Below, piece by piece: positions 6,754 through 13,391 of a DNA stretch of 14,684 bases. The position numbers were made by a program, and so were the translations under genes. The notes below the pieces were generated by a model. It was not told the origin of the DNA and did no database searches. It worked only from the letters and a program-made list of their open reading frames with translations. Source of the stretch: Pirellulales bacterium (lineage in GTDB: Bacteria > Planctomycetota > Planctomycetia > Pirellulales > JAICIG01); the NCBI GenBank assembly GCA_025924495.1, contig JAICIG010000178.1, forward strand, positions 1 to 14,684. The letters are read 5' to 3'. Each line of letters starts with the position of its first letter. Position 1 is the first letter of the stretch.

Positions 6754-7842
6754 CTAATAGTTCCCGACCGTCACGCCGTCCTTGATGCGATTCAACCAGA
6801 TGAAGACATTGAAGTAGTCAACGTTGTCGGAAATAAACCGCGTTGAACCATCGCACATGACGAATTGGGCGCCCTGCGGATGGTAGCTTCCGAAAACCCA
6901 AGCGTATTGCTGCTGCTTCGGAGTGGGAGTCGCCCGCGTGTAGTCGTAATTGATTTGGCCGAATACCAACCCGGTCAAATCGGTGATGCCATTCGTGTTA
7001 CCAGGTACGGTTAATGCGGTGGACCGCGGCGTTCGTCCATGGCAGCAAGTATGGACCCCCGCGCCCCAGAAGGGACCGTAGGCGGTACTGGCTTTTCCTG
7101 CCACGCCTTGCTTCGACTCGCCGATGGCAATAGTGTTGCTCGTTCCGTCGCGGATATCAGCCATCGTTGCGGCGCCTTCATTGCCGAATGCCCCGATCTC
7201 TAGCAGGTATCCAGGGTTGCTAACTACAGGTAGTGCTTTATATGGCGGGTCGTAATCGGTGTAACCGCCCGTTGAGAAGAGGTAATTGCTGCGCGCCGCG
7301 TTATTGGATTCATAAAAGTAAGGATTGGCGGTTGCGTTTAAGTATTGCCCCGCGGGAACCTGATCGGACGGGCAGGTGAAGACGGGCAGTGGCGTGCTGT
7401 ACAGAGGTTGATTCGGTAAACTCGAGGATCCCGCCAGCGTCATTGAGTAGGGGTTGTTGATGCTCGAGGGCAGGCTGAAGTTGTATCGCGAATAGATTGC
7501 CTGTTGCTCCAACTGTGGCGTCATCAGCATAAAGCCGGTCGTATTCAGCACGGTGAAACCAGGGCCTTGATAGGTGGCGATGTTTGCAGTGCTTCCGCTC
7601 CATAGGCGTCCATCGCCAAGAATGGCTGGAGGAAACACTCGGTGCGTGTCAACGTAGTTCTGCAAGGCGATGCCCATTTGTTTGAGATTGTTGGTGCACT
7701 GTGAGCGCCTGGCGGCCTCGCGCGCCGCTTGCACCGCTGGCAACAATAGGGCGATCAGAATTCCAATGATGGCGATGACAACTAACAGCTCGACCAACGT
7801 AAACCCGCGTGTACGGTGCGCGGGCAGGGCATAAGGATGCAT
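6754..7842 (-). CDS. DUF1559 protein with prepilin-type N-terminus, 362 aa (cassette 2)
   Basis: The start at ATG 7842 is preceded by GGAGG seven nt upstream. A prepilin-like signal MHPYALPAHRTRGFTLVE has its cleavage site after Gly13, followed by the hydrophobic stem (LLVVIAIIGILIALLLPAVQ) and AAREAARRSQCTNNLKQMGI. Further along are FTCPSDQVPAG, the RDGTSNTIAIGESKQGVAGK segment, HTCCHGRTPRS and the H-x9-DG motif (HPQGAQFVMCDG), and the protein ends NRIKDGVTVGNY. These match the protein at 4601-5614 in order and spacing; the main difference is a longer middle and a longer loop before the H-x9-DG motif. Members are presumed to be processed by a prepilin peptidase and displayed at the cell envelope. 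The function is unknown. Confidence 0.95.
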   Translation of the reverse strand: MHPYALPAHRTRGFTLVELLVVIAIIGILIALLLPAVQAAREAARRSQCTNNLKQMGIALQNYVDTHRVFPPAILGDGRLWSGSTANIATYQGPGFTVLNTTGFMLMTPQLEQQAIYSRYNFSLPSSINNPYSMTLAGSSSLPNQPLYSTPLPVFTCPSDQVPAGQYLNATANPYFYESNNAARSNYLFSTGGYTDYDPPYKALPVVSNPGYLLEIGAFGNEGAATMADIRDGTSNTIAIGESKQGVAGKASTAYGPFWGAGVHTCCHGRTPRSTALTVPGNTNGITDLTGLVFGQINYDYTRATPTPKQQQYAWVFGSYHPQGAQFVMCDGSTRFISDNVDYFNVFIWLNRIKDGVTVGNY

Positions 7843-8280
7843 TGTCTGGCCTCCATGAATTACAAAGGAGAGATGAAATGATTGGAAACAACGCGTGACG
7901 CGATGGAGTTGCTTCGGCTTCGATATATGCACGTGGTGCAAGGCAAAACCTCCCCGTCGGAGATTAGCCGGCTCGGCGCCGCCAACTTGCGGTGGCAGTT
8001 AAGCTCACGCGCGAACGCACCATGCTTTGACTGCACTTGCCCGCTCCCTCGAAGCAGCTGGAGAAATTTCAGGAATTGCAATCTGCACGCGAACCGCGTC
8101 GAACGATGGCGATCCGCCCGGGACTTGACAGGAATTACCCGTGAGTCTATCGAATCGTTTTCAGTTGCAAAGTTTTTTATGTGTGATTTCTGCAGAATCT
8201 TTTGAGTATCGCTCTAAGATGTGTAAGTTGTCTAAGAAAAATAAAAGTTTTGAAAATTTCAATCGTCTGGAGTTGCGTGT
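7843..8280. other. Divergent intergenic region between DUF1559 and comF
   Basis: This 438-bp stretch separates a minus-strand DUF1559 gene from plus-strand comF and must hold both promoters. The half next to comF (about 8160-8275) is clearly AT-rich against its surroundings, with runs such as GTTTTTTATG and AAGAAAAATAAAAG. Open frames that cross it look like chance frames, without ribosome binding sites or a known family. Confidence 0.5.
8125..8153 (+). promoter_or_regulatory. Possible comF promoter
   Basis: A perfect TTGACA (8125-8130) is followed after 17 bp by TATCGA (8148-8153), a poor -10 with three of six matches. It would give a leader of about 120 nt. The downstream AT-rich stretch could hold a better promoter that was not identified. 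Confidence 0.3.
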
Positions 8281-9090
8281 GTGACGAGCGATCCGCCGGG
8301 CAATTCTGGGAGAGATGTTCCCGGTCCGAGCATGCCTGACCGTCTCCGGCGCTGGGCGCTTCTGCAGCGCGCCGCCGCGCCATTTGGCAACTTACTGCTG
8401 CCGCCGCGCTGTGCTTGCTGTGGCATCGATCTTCCGGATTCGGTCGCAGGCATAATGCTTTGTTCGCGGTGCCAAAGCGATATCGTCCAGAACGATATCA
8501 TCCGTTGCCCGAGGTGCGCTGAACCGATGTCGGGCGAGGGGCTCGCGGCTTGTGCGGCGTGCAGGGAGCGGTTGCCAGAGTTTGAATGCGCCTGGACCTT
8601 GGGCGATTACTCGGGCGAGCTTCGTGCGGCCATGTTAAAGATGAAGCGTCCTGACGGGGAGCCGCTGGCGGCGGCGGTGGCCGAGTTGCTCTATCAACAT
8701 GCGGGAGATCGCATTCGAGCCTGGCGAGCTGACGTGATCCTTCCGGCGCCGATGCACTGGTTGCGCAGGCTCGTGCGCGGCGTGAACAGTGCCGAGACAT
8801 TAGGGAGTCATTTGGCCCGCAGGCTGGATCTGCCTCATGCCCCTGACTGCGTCGTTCGCCGTCGCCACACGAGACCGCAAAGCGGCTTGGCGCCCGGCGA
8901 GCGCCTGCGCAACGTGCGCGGCGCTTTCGGGCTGAGTCGAGGGGTGAACGTGAGCGGAGCACGGATTCTCTTCGTCGACGACATTCTGACGACGGGGGCC
9001 ACCTGCAGCGAAATTGCCAGGCTGTTGACCCGCTCGGGGGCATCGGCAACGGCCGTGGTCGTGGCCGCTCGAGCTTCCGGCAAGCGGTGA
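8281..9090 (+). CDS. comF: ComF family protein (phosphoribosyltransferase-like), 269 aa
   Basis: The start is GTG 8281, with GGAG eight nt upstream; an internal ATG at 8332 is the alternative. The N-terminal part has two zinc-binding pairs typical of ComF: CACC (44-47) with CSRC (61-64), and CPRC (76-79) with CAAC (91-94). The central part has LGDYSGELRAAMLKMK and the PMHWLRRLVRGVNSAE segment. The phosphoribosyltransferase (PRPP-binding) loop is FVDDILTTGAT (231-241), preceded by RRHTRPQSGL and RLRNVRGAF. ComF is known from DNA uptake and recombination in Bacillus and Haemophilus, as a cytoplasmic partner in single-strand DNA handling; homologues exist in most bacteria, so competence here is not shown. 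The gene is complete. It is followed after 185 nt by DUF502 on the same strand. Confidence 0.93.
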   Translation: MTSDPPGNSGRDVPGPSMPDRLRRWALLQRAAAPFGNLLLPPRCACCGIDLPDSVAGIMLCSRCQSDIVQNDIIRCPRCAEPMSGEGLAACAACRERLPEFECAWTLGDYSGELRAAMLKMKRPDGEPLAAAVAELLYQHAGDRIRAWRADVILPAPMHWLRRLVRGVNSAETLGSHLARRLDLPHAPDCVVRRRHTRPQSGLAPGERLRNVRGAFGLSRGVNVSGARILFVDDILTTGATCSEIARLLTRSGASATAVVVAARASGKR

Positions 9091-9118
9091 TTGGTGCTGC
9101 CAGCCGTGTTTCTATAAT
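9091..9118 (+). promoter_or_regulatory. Possible promoter of the DUF502-hemC unit
   Basis: A perfect TATAAT (9113-9118) lies 16 bp after TTGGTG (9091-9096), directly behind the comF stop codon. The predicted transcript starts near 9125 and would give a leader of about 150 nt to ATG 9276. Confidence 0.45.
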
Positions 9119-9275
9119 GTAGGCTAACGGGCGCCTGGATGTTCGCGGGCAAGGGGTGAAGCTTGTCGCCCTCGCCCGGCATGATGTGGGCAATTCCTGT
9201 CTGCAGCGTACCGGCGGAATTCCATTTAGGCGTAAATGTGCCGTCGACCGACGAGAGCAGGACCGAAAAAGCGAA

Positions 9276-10190
9276 ATGTCTGCACCGAACCTTACCCCTG
9301 TCCGGCGCCGGCCCGCGCGGTCGCGGCCCTTTCGCCAGGCGGTGCTGCGCGGTCTGGGCGTGGTTTTGCCGCCGCTTTTGACGGTAGCCATTTTTCTCTG
9401 GGTCGCCGGAACCATTCAGCAGTATGCGCTCCAGCCCGTGACGGTTGGCCTCCGCGACGTGCTCGCATTGTACTGGGCCAGGCAGGACGAGCGGAAGTTA
9501 GCCGATCCCGAGGTCCAGGCGCAGATCGAACGGCACGCGGCGTCGATCGAGCTGGCCTCCGGCGAGCGATACGATCGCACCCCTGCCGGCATCTATTTGC
9601 CCGCCGAGGTGGTCGCCGTGGTGACGCGAGATAATCCTGCCGGCGTGATTTTCTCCACCAATCGGCAGGCAATTTATCAGCGCTATGCCGAGTTGGATCG
9701 TCTGCAGCCGCAGTTGGTCATTCCGCTGTTTCTCAGCGTGTTTATCTTGCTGCTCTACCTATTGGGACGGTTCCTGGCGGCCGGCATTGGCCGGGTTTTC
9801 TGGAATATTTTCGAGCGCGGCATCCACCGCTTGCCCGTCGTCCGAAACGTCTACGATTCGGTCAAGCAAGTGACCGACTTCATGTTCGACGAACGCGAAA
9901 TTGAGTACACTCGGGTTGTGGCGGTCGAGTATCCGCGTAAGGGCGTCTGGTCGTTGGGTTTCGTTACCGGCGAGAGTCTGCCCGATATCCGCGCCGCGAC
10001 AGGCGAACCCATGCTGTCGATGATGATTCCCAGCTCGCCTATGTCGCTGACGGGTTATACGATCACCGCGCCAAAGAGTGAGACGATCGACCTGAACCTG
10101 ACGATGGACCAGGCGTTGCAGTTTGTCATCAGTTGCGGAGTGGTCGTGCCGGCTCAGCCAGCCCGGGATAATGTCGAGACGGCAAGTTAA
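9276..10190 (+). CDS. DUF502 family integral membrane protein with large insert, 304 aa
   Basis: The likely start is ATG 9276 (MSAPNLTPVRRRPARSRPFR); a GTG at 9156 in frame would add 40 residues that do not look like protein. Two membrane segments are seen, at about 23-46 (LRGLGVVLPPLLTVAIFLWV) and 148-170 (VIPLFLSVFILLLYLLGRFL). Conserved family segments follow: RLPVVRNVYDSVKQV (185-199) and EYPRKGVWSLGFVTGE (218-233), and the C-terminal MDQALQFVISCGVVVP. In most DUF502 proteins the two membrane segments are separated by a short loop. Here about 100 residues lie between them (47-147), containing DERKLADPEVQAQIERHA and RTPAGIYLPAEVVAVVTRDN. The function of DUF502 is unknown. The hemC start is 12 nt downstream, so the two genes are probably cotranscribed. 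Confidence 0.9.
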   Translation: MSAPNLTPVRRRPARSRPFRQAVLRGLGVVLPPLLTVAIFLWVAGTIQQYALQPVTVGLRDVLALYWARQDERKLADPEVQAQIERHAASIELASGERYDRTPAGIYLPAEVVAVVTRDNPAGVIFSTNRQAIYQRYAELDRLQPQLVIPLFLSVFILLLYLLGRFLAAGIGRVFWNIFERGIHRLPVVRNVYDSVKQVTDFMFDEREIEYTRVVAVEYPRKGVWSLGFVTGESLPDIRAATGEPMLSMMIPSSPMSLTGYTITAPKSETIDLNLTMDQALQFVISCGVVVPAQPARDNVETAS

Positions 10191-10202
10191 AACCGCAATC
10201 TA

Positions 10203-11132
10203 ATGAACACTACCCGACCGCTTCGCTTAGGCACTCGCGCGAGCCCCTTGGCACGCTGGCAAGCCGACTGGGTTTCCGAACAGTTGGCCCAGCGAGGCTT
10301 CTTAGTCGAATTGGTGCTGCTCTCCACTCGCGGCGACCGCGAACAGGGCGGCCCGATCGGCGCCATGGGCGGGCAAGGCGTATTCACTAAGGAACTGCAG
10401 CGCGCCTTGCTGGCCGACGAAGTTGATTTAGCCGTTCACAGTCTCAAGGATTTGCCGACCGACAAGGTCGAAGGCTTGACGTTGGCGGCAGTGCCGCCGC
10501 GCGGACCTGTAGGCGACGTGTTGGTCAGCCGCAATGTTCACTCCTGGGAAGAGCTGCCGCAGGGCGCAGTGATCGGCACGGGCAGTTCGCGGCGTAGAAC
10601 TCAGCTCTGGCACGCCCGGCCCGATCTGCGGATGGAAGACGTCCGGGGCAATGTTGATACGCGACTGCGAAAGTTGACCGAAGGCCACTACGACGCACTG
10701 ATCCTGGCCGAAGCGGGCTTGGAGCGTCTGGGGCTGGCGAACGAGATTACGCAGGTCTTGCCCAAGACATTGATGTTGCCAGCCGTGGGGCAAGGCGCGT
10801 TGGGGATAGAGGCCCGCATTGACGACGCTGGCGCCTGCTCAGCTCTTGCCCAACTTGACGATCCCCAAACCCACGCCGCCGTCAGCGCAGAGCGTTCATT
10901 GCTCGCAACAATGCGCGGCGGCTGCTTGGCGCCGATTGGCGCTTACGGTCGTTTCGAACTGGGGCGATTGATGCTCAGCGGCGTCGTGCTTAGCGCCGAT
11001 GGATTGCGCCGGTTGTTTGCCGAGGCGGAAGGCAGCTTGCATGACGCGGAGACACTTGGCCGTTCTGTCGCCGACGACCTGCTAGCTCAGGGGGGCGCCG
11101 AGCTGATTATCGGCGCCCGGAATCCTGGCTAG
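10203..11132 (+). CDS. hemC: Hydroxymethylbilane synthase (porphobilinogen deaminase), 309 aa
   Basis: This cytoplasmic enzyme joins four porphobilinogen molecules into hydroxymethylbilane in tetrapyrrole (heme) synthesis. Family landmarks are all present. The N-terminal LGTRASPLARWQ holds substrate-binding Arg12 and Ser14. GGQGVFTKELQRALL and HSLKDLPT follow, with the catalytic Asp83. Next come GTGSSRRRTQL and RGNVDTRL. The cofactor loop RGGCLAPIGAYG has Cys241, which carries the dipyrromethane cofactor. Length is normal for the family (about 310). ATG 10203 lies 12 nt after the DUF502 stop; no clear ribosome binding site was seen, which may mean translational coupling. No other heme synthesis gene is nearby in the window. 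An intrinsic-type terminator follows. Confidence 0.97.
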   Translation: MNTTRPLRLGTRASPLARWQADWVSEQLAQRGFLVELVLLSTRGDREQGGPIGAMGGQGVFTKELQRALLADEVDLAVHSLKDLPTDKVEGLTLAAVPPRGPVGDVLVSRNVHSWEELPQGAVIGTGSSRRRTQLWHARPDLRMEDVRGNVDTRLRKLTEGHYDALILAEAGLERLGLANEITQVLPKTLMLPAVGQGALGIEARIDDAGACSALAQLDDPQTHAAVSAERSLLATMRGGCLAPIGAYGRFELGRLMLSGVVLSADGLRRLFAEAEGSLHDAETLGRSVADDLLAQGGAELIIGARNPG

Positions 11133-11134
11133 TT

Positions 11135-11166
11135 GCGCGGTCAGTTCCTGTGACGCGCTTGCTTTT
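11135..11166 (+). terminator. Intrinsic-type terminator after hemC
   Basis: GCGCGGTCA (11135-11143) pairs with TGACGCGC (11151-11158) in eight base pairs with one bulged G and a 7-nt loop, followed by TTGCTTTT. It begins three nt after the hemC stop codon. Confidence 0.7.
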
Positions 11167-11237
11167 CATAGATTGGCCAGTCGCTGCCTCAGGGGCTGGG
11201 GAGGCGTCGGGGAGATCGTGGCTCTTGGTAATCTAGG

Positions 11238-11263
11238 GCAACCGCATAGAGATTGCGGGTTGC
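11238..11263. repeat. Inverted repeat in the hemC downstream gap
   Basis: GCAACCGCA (11238-11246) pairs with TGCGGGTTGC (11254-11263) through nine pairs with one bulged G and a 7-nt loop. It lies in the 315-nt gap between hemC and the secreted protein gene. No T-run follows, so a terminator role is unlikely; it may be part of the 5' leader or control region of the gene at 11448. Nothing else was recognised in this gap. Confidence 0.4.
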
Positions 11264-11447
11264 CGAAGATTATTCATATTTTCGCGTTCTGCCGAGTCGA
11301 TCGTCCTTAACGGAAAGCTCCACTTGCGCAAAACTTGACCGCCGGCGCTTTTCATCGCTGGGGCCGCAGTTCTGCAGAGCGTGGCGGATATGCACAACCG
11401 CCCCAGCTGAGCGCGAAAACATAACGGGTTTGTAGGGGGAAGCGCTG

Positions 11448-12260
11448 ATGAGAATCTTACATGCGTCACTGGCGATTGCGACTCTCGCATTGGCAGTTCA
11501 CCAGGCACAAGGCAAAGAGTCCAGCTCCGCGCGCGTGAAATCGGCTGCAACCCGGCAGGCCGCGCCCGTAATCCGCATTCTCCCTGCCGAAGAAGCAACT
11601 GCTGGCGAGGTCGAACTGCCGCAGCCAACCGCCGACGTCCCCGCTGCTGTGGATCAGGGTCAGGCGCAGACTAATGCTGATCCGCTTGCCACCGAGAACA
11701 TTCTGCGAGGCAAAGGCATCCCTGCTTCTCCTTATCCGGCTGGCCTGTCGTACGTGATGACTCCGCAGCCGTTCCGCGTGCCGTATCCCGATCGCATTTA
11801 CTATCCGCCGAAGCACTATGTGCATTTGTGTCCCTATTATCCACGCGGGGTGTATTGGGGCGCCGACTGGAACAAACGACTGCTGGGATGCAATCCCTGG
11901 CTAATTCATGGCGATAAACGCTTCAATCCTTACCTGACTGCGGCCAAAATCCGACATCACTCGGGCGGCCGCATGACGGCCGGCGGTCCTGCTGCTTGTC
12001 CGCATTGCGGCCAGGTGCATAGTCTGGCTTCCCACACGCGAATGACCGAACAGGCTTCGCCAGCCGCCAGTCGTTCCATGGAAGTTGTGAAGATGCCCCA
12101 GCCGCCGGAGGCGAATTCAATCGCGCCGGAGCTTTCCGATTTGCCCGCCGCCCAGCCGACGCTCGAGTCGTCGGCCAGGCCCGACTCTGCGGCCAAAGCG
12201 ACCCGGACCGCACGCAACGTGCTCCCGCCCTGGCAGCGTCCGCCGGCGGTGCGCCGCTAG
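11448..12260 (+). CDS. Secreted proline- and aromatic-rich hypothetical protein, 270 aa
   Basis: ATG 11448 is preceded by AGGGGGA seven nt upstream. The N-terminus MRILHASLAIATLALAVHQA is a signal peptide with likely cleavage after AQG (residue 22), so the product is exported. The mature part is low in complexity at both ends (Ala, Pro, Glu, Ser). Between them is a denser centre (about 100-165) rich in Tyr, Pro, Trp and His: VMTPQPFRVPYPDRIYYPPK, HLCPYYPRGVYWGADWNKRL, NPWLIHGDKRFNPYLTAAKI. A CPHCGQVH motif at 184-191 resembles half of a zinc knuckle; together with Cys128 and Cys148 it could bind metal or form disulfides, but this is inferred. The C-terminal tail ends NVLPPWQRPPAVRR. No family is recognised. 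It ends three nt before the converging PilZ gene. Confidence 0.75.
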   Translation: MRILHASLAIATLALAVHQAQGKESSSARVKSAATRQAAPVIRILPAEEATAGEVELPQPTADVPAAVDQGQAQTNADPLATENILRGKGIPASPYPAGLSYVMTPQPFRVPYPDRIYYPPKHYVHLCPYYPRGVYWGADWNKRLLGCNPWLIHGDKRFNPYLTAAKIRHHSGGRMTAGGPAACPHCGQVHSLASHTRMTEQASPAASRSMEVVKMPQPPEANSIAPELSDLPAAQPTLESSARPDSAAKATRTARNVLPPWQRPPAVRR

Positions 12261-12263
12261 TCG

Positions 12264-12653
12264 CTACGTCTCCGCCACGTCGAGGAACCGCCCGCCGCTG
12301 ATATACCAGCCTTCGCCGCAGTCCTCGCACCAGATGATCTGCGTGCGCAGCGCCAGCGGTTCGTCGTCTCCACGCTGGATGCGGACCACGACTTCACCGC
12401 ATTCCAGCGGCATGACATGCAGCAGGCCTACGCCGAGATGTGAAATATCTCGGGCGAACGCAGAGAATTGCGGGAATTCATCATCGTCGAGGGTGATAGT
12501 CACCGGCCCGAAGAAGGGTGATCGTGTCGCGGTTCGGCGCTCGGACCCGCCCGCGGGGCGGGATCTGCTCAGCACGCGATTGACGGCGTCGCGGACGCGT
12601 TTTTCGCCGCCAGGGGTCATCAACCACGAACTGGCAAACAACGGTTCGGCCAT
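12264..12653 (-). CDS. PilZ domain protein, 129 aa
   Basis: The start chosen is ATG 12653 (MAEPLFASSWLMTPGGEKRV), with GAGGG ten nt upstream; an in-frame upstream extension to 12764 looks non-coding. Both cyclic-di-GMP binding signatures of PilZ are visible: RRTATR (39-44, the RxxxR motif) and DISHLG (69-74, the D/NxSxxG motif). They lie in a single domain that ends with QIIWCEDCGEGWYISGGRFL. No signal peptide, membrane segment or second domain is present, so it is a stand-alone cytoplasmic c-di-GMP receptor; its partner is unknown. It shares the strand of hemP, whose end lies 311 nt upstream. The gap (12654-12964) holds no further gene that could be seen. It converges on the secreted protein gene with only three nt between stop codons. 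Confidence 0.88.
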   Translation of the reverse strand: MAEPLFASSWLMTPGGEKRVRDAVNRVLSRSRPAGGSERRTATRSPFFGPVTITLDDDEFPQFSAFARDISHLGVGLLHVMPLECGEVVVRIQRGDDEPLALRTQIIWCEDCGEGWYISGGRFLDVAET

Positions 12654-12964
12654 AACGAATCGGCCCTCACAACTGAGAAATGAGAAACAAGACGTGACGG
12701 AGCCGATTTGGCGCCGCCACCGTTTCCCGGCACGGTAGCCGCGCTCTAATCGACGCCGCAACACGAAGTATAGGTCGAAAAATCTGGCGCGGCGGACGGA
12801 ATTCCCTGGCCTGCCGGGAACCCCGCCGGAAGGCGATGAATCTCCCTATTGCCCCGGCATTTCACTCGCGGATTGCTCTGGAGAGGGCAGACGCACACAG
12901 CGGCGCCGCGATCATCCGAATACTCGCTGCAGTCGCCATATCGTCGGCGATCCGCACAGCCGGA

Positions 12965-13156
12965 TTACTTTTGCAGAATGAGCTTTCCGCTCCGGGTGAG
13001 TCTCAAGCGATACGTTTCCTCGCCGTGGGCAATCAGCAGCTCGATTTGACCTTGCAGCAGATCTTCGGAGCGTACGGTTCGCAAGTCGCGCCCGGAATTG
13101 CCGGGCGGAGCTCCCGCAGGCGGTCTTGGATTGAGCGAGGCTTCGTTGTCAGTCAC
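12965..13156 (-). CDS. hemP: HemP family protein (hemin uptake protein), 63 aa
   Basis: A small gene from GTG 13156 to TAA 12965. The C-terminal half has the HemP pattern: SEDLLQGQIELLIAHGEETY (30-49), followed by RLRLTRSGKLILQK (50-63). The N-terminal third is Pro/Gly/Arg-rich and variable, as usual in the family. Members are about 60 residues long and are known from hemin uptake loci of proteobacteria, where they are iron-regulated. In at least one case HemP acts as a transcriptional activator of heme uptake, so its role here is uncertain. No receptor, TonB or heme ABC gene is seen nearby. A promoter with a perfect TTGACA lies just upstream (13226-13198) and overlaps a 14-bp palindrome. No clear ribosome binding site precedes the GTG. 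Confidence 0.85.
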   Translation of the reverse strand: MTDNEASLNPRPPAGAPPGNSGRDLRTVRSEDLLQGQIELLIAHGEETYRLRLTRSGKLILQK

Positions 13157-13197
13157 AGCTTTGGCCGGTGAGATTGTCGTTGGTCCGACGTTATCGG

Positions 13198-13226
13198 ATG
13201 CTATATGTAATGAGACATTGTGTCAA
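13198..13226 (-). promoter_or_regulatory. Predicted hemP promoter
   Basis: On the minus strand TTGACA (13226-13221, perfect) is followed by a 17-bp spacer and TAGCAT (13203-13198, four of six). The predicted start of transcription is near 13191, about 35 nt before the GTG of hemP. Confidence 0.6.
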
Positions 13227-13236
13227 TAATTATTGA
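13223..13236. promoter_or_regulatory. Perfect palindrome, possible Fur-type operator
   Basis: TCAATAATTATTGA is its own reverse complement over 14 bp. It overlaps the -35 box of the predicted hemP promoter and lies ten bp upstream of the -35 box of the divergent DUF1559 promoter. The AT-rich core resembles the ATAAT/ATTAT halves of Fur boxes, and hemP genes are Fur-controlled elsewhere. The protein that binds it is not known. Confidence 0.5.
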
Positions 13237-13245
13237 TATCGTGGC

Positions 13246-13273
13246 TTGACGGTCAGCGCAAGTGAAATACAAT
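13246..13273 (+). promoter_or_regulatory. Predicted promoter of the third DUF1559 gene
   Basis: TTGACG (13246-13251), a 16-bp spacer and TACAAT (13268-13273) each match five of six consensus positions. The predicted transcript starts near 13280 and has a leader of about 112 nt before ATG 13392. Confidence 0.55.
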
Positions 13274-13391
13274 CGCATTTACTGATGATACGACGTCTCA
13301 TTTGAGGCGGAGTCAGCCCCGCCGAGCATTGCCAGCCCGCCCCGCCAGCCACGCTCGCCTCGATGAATCCGATTGCTTCCGGGAGACAAAG

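Noticed and set aside
7882..8205. Plus-strand open frame of 107 codons upstream of comF
   Set aside because: No ribosome binding site, uneven composition and no recognisable pattern. It lies in the divergent promoter region.
9156..9275. In-frame GTG start extending DUF502 by 40 residues
   Set aside because: The extension has no family similarity or ribosome binding site; the short Arg-rich N-terminus before the first membrane helix fits DUF502 proteins better.
8498..9415. Minus-strand open frame of 305 codons over comF and the start of DUF502
   Set aside because: Arg/Pro/Ser-rich low-quality translation. The plus strand encodes ComF with zinc motifs and a PRPP loop.
12797..12818. Short inverted repeat TTCCC/GGGAA between PilZ and hemP
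   Set aside because: The stem is only five pairs with mismatches further in and no T-run, so neither a terminator nor an operator is supported.
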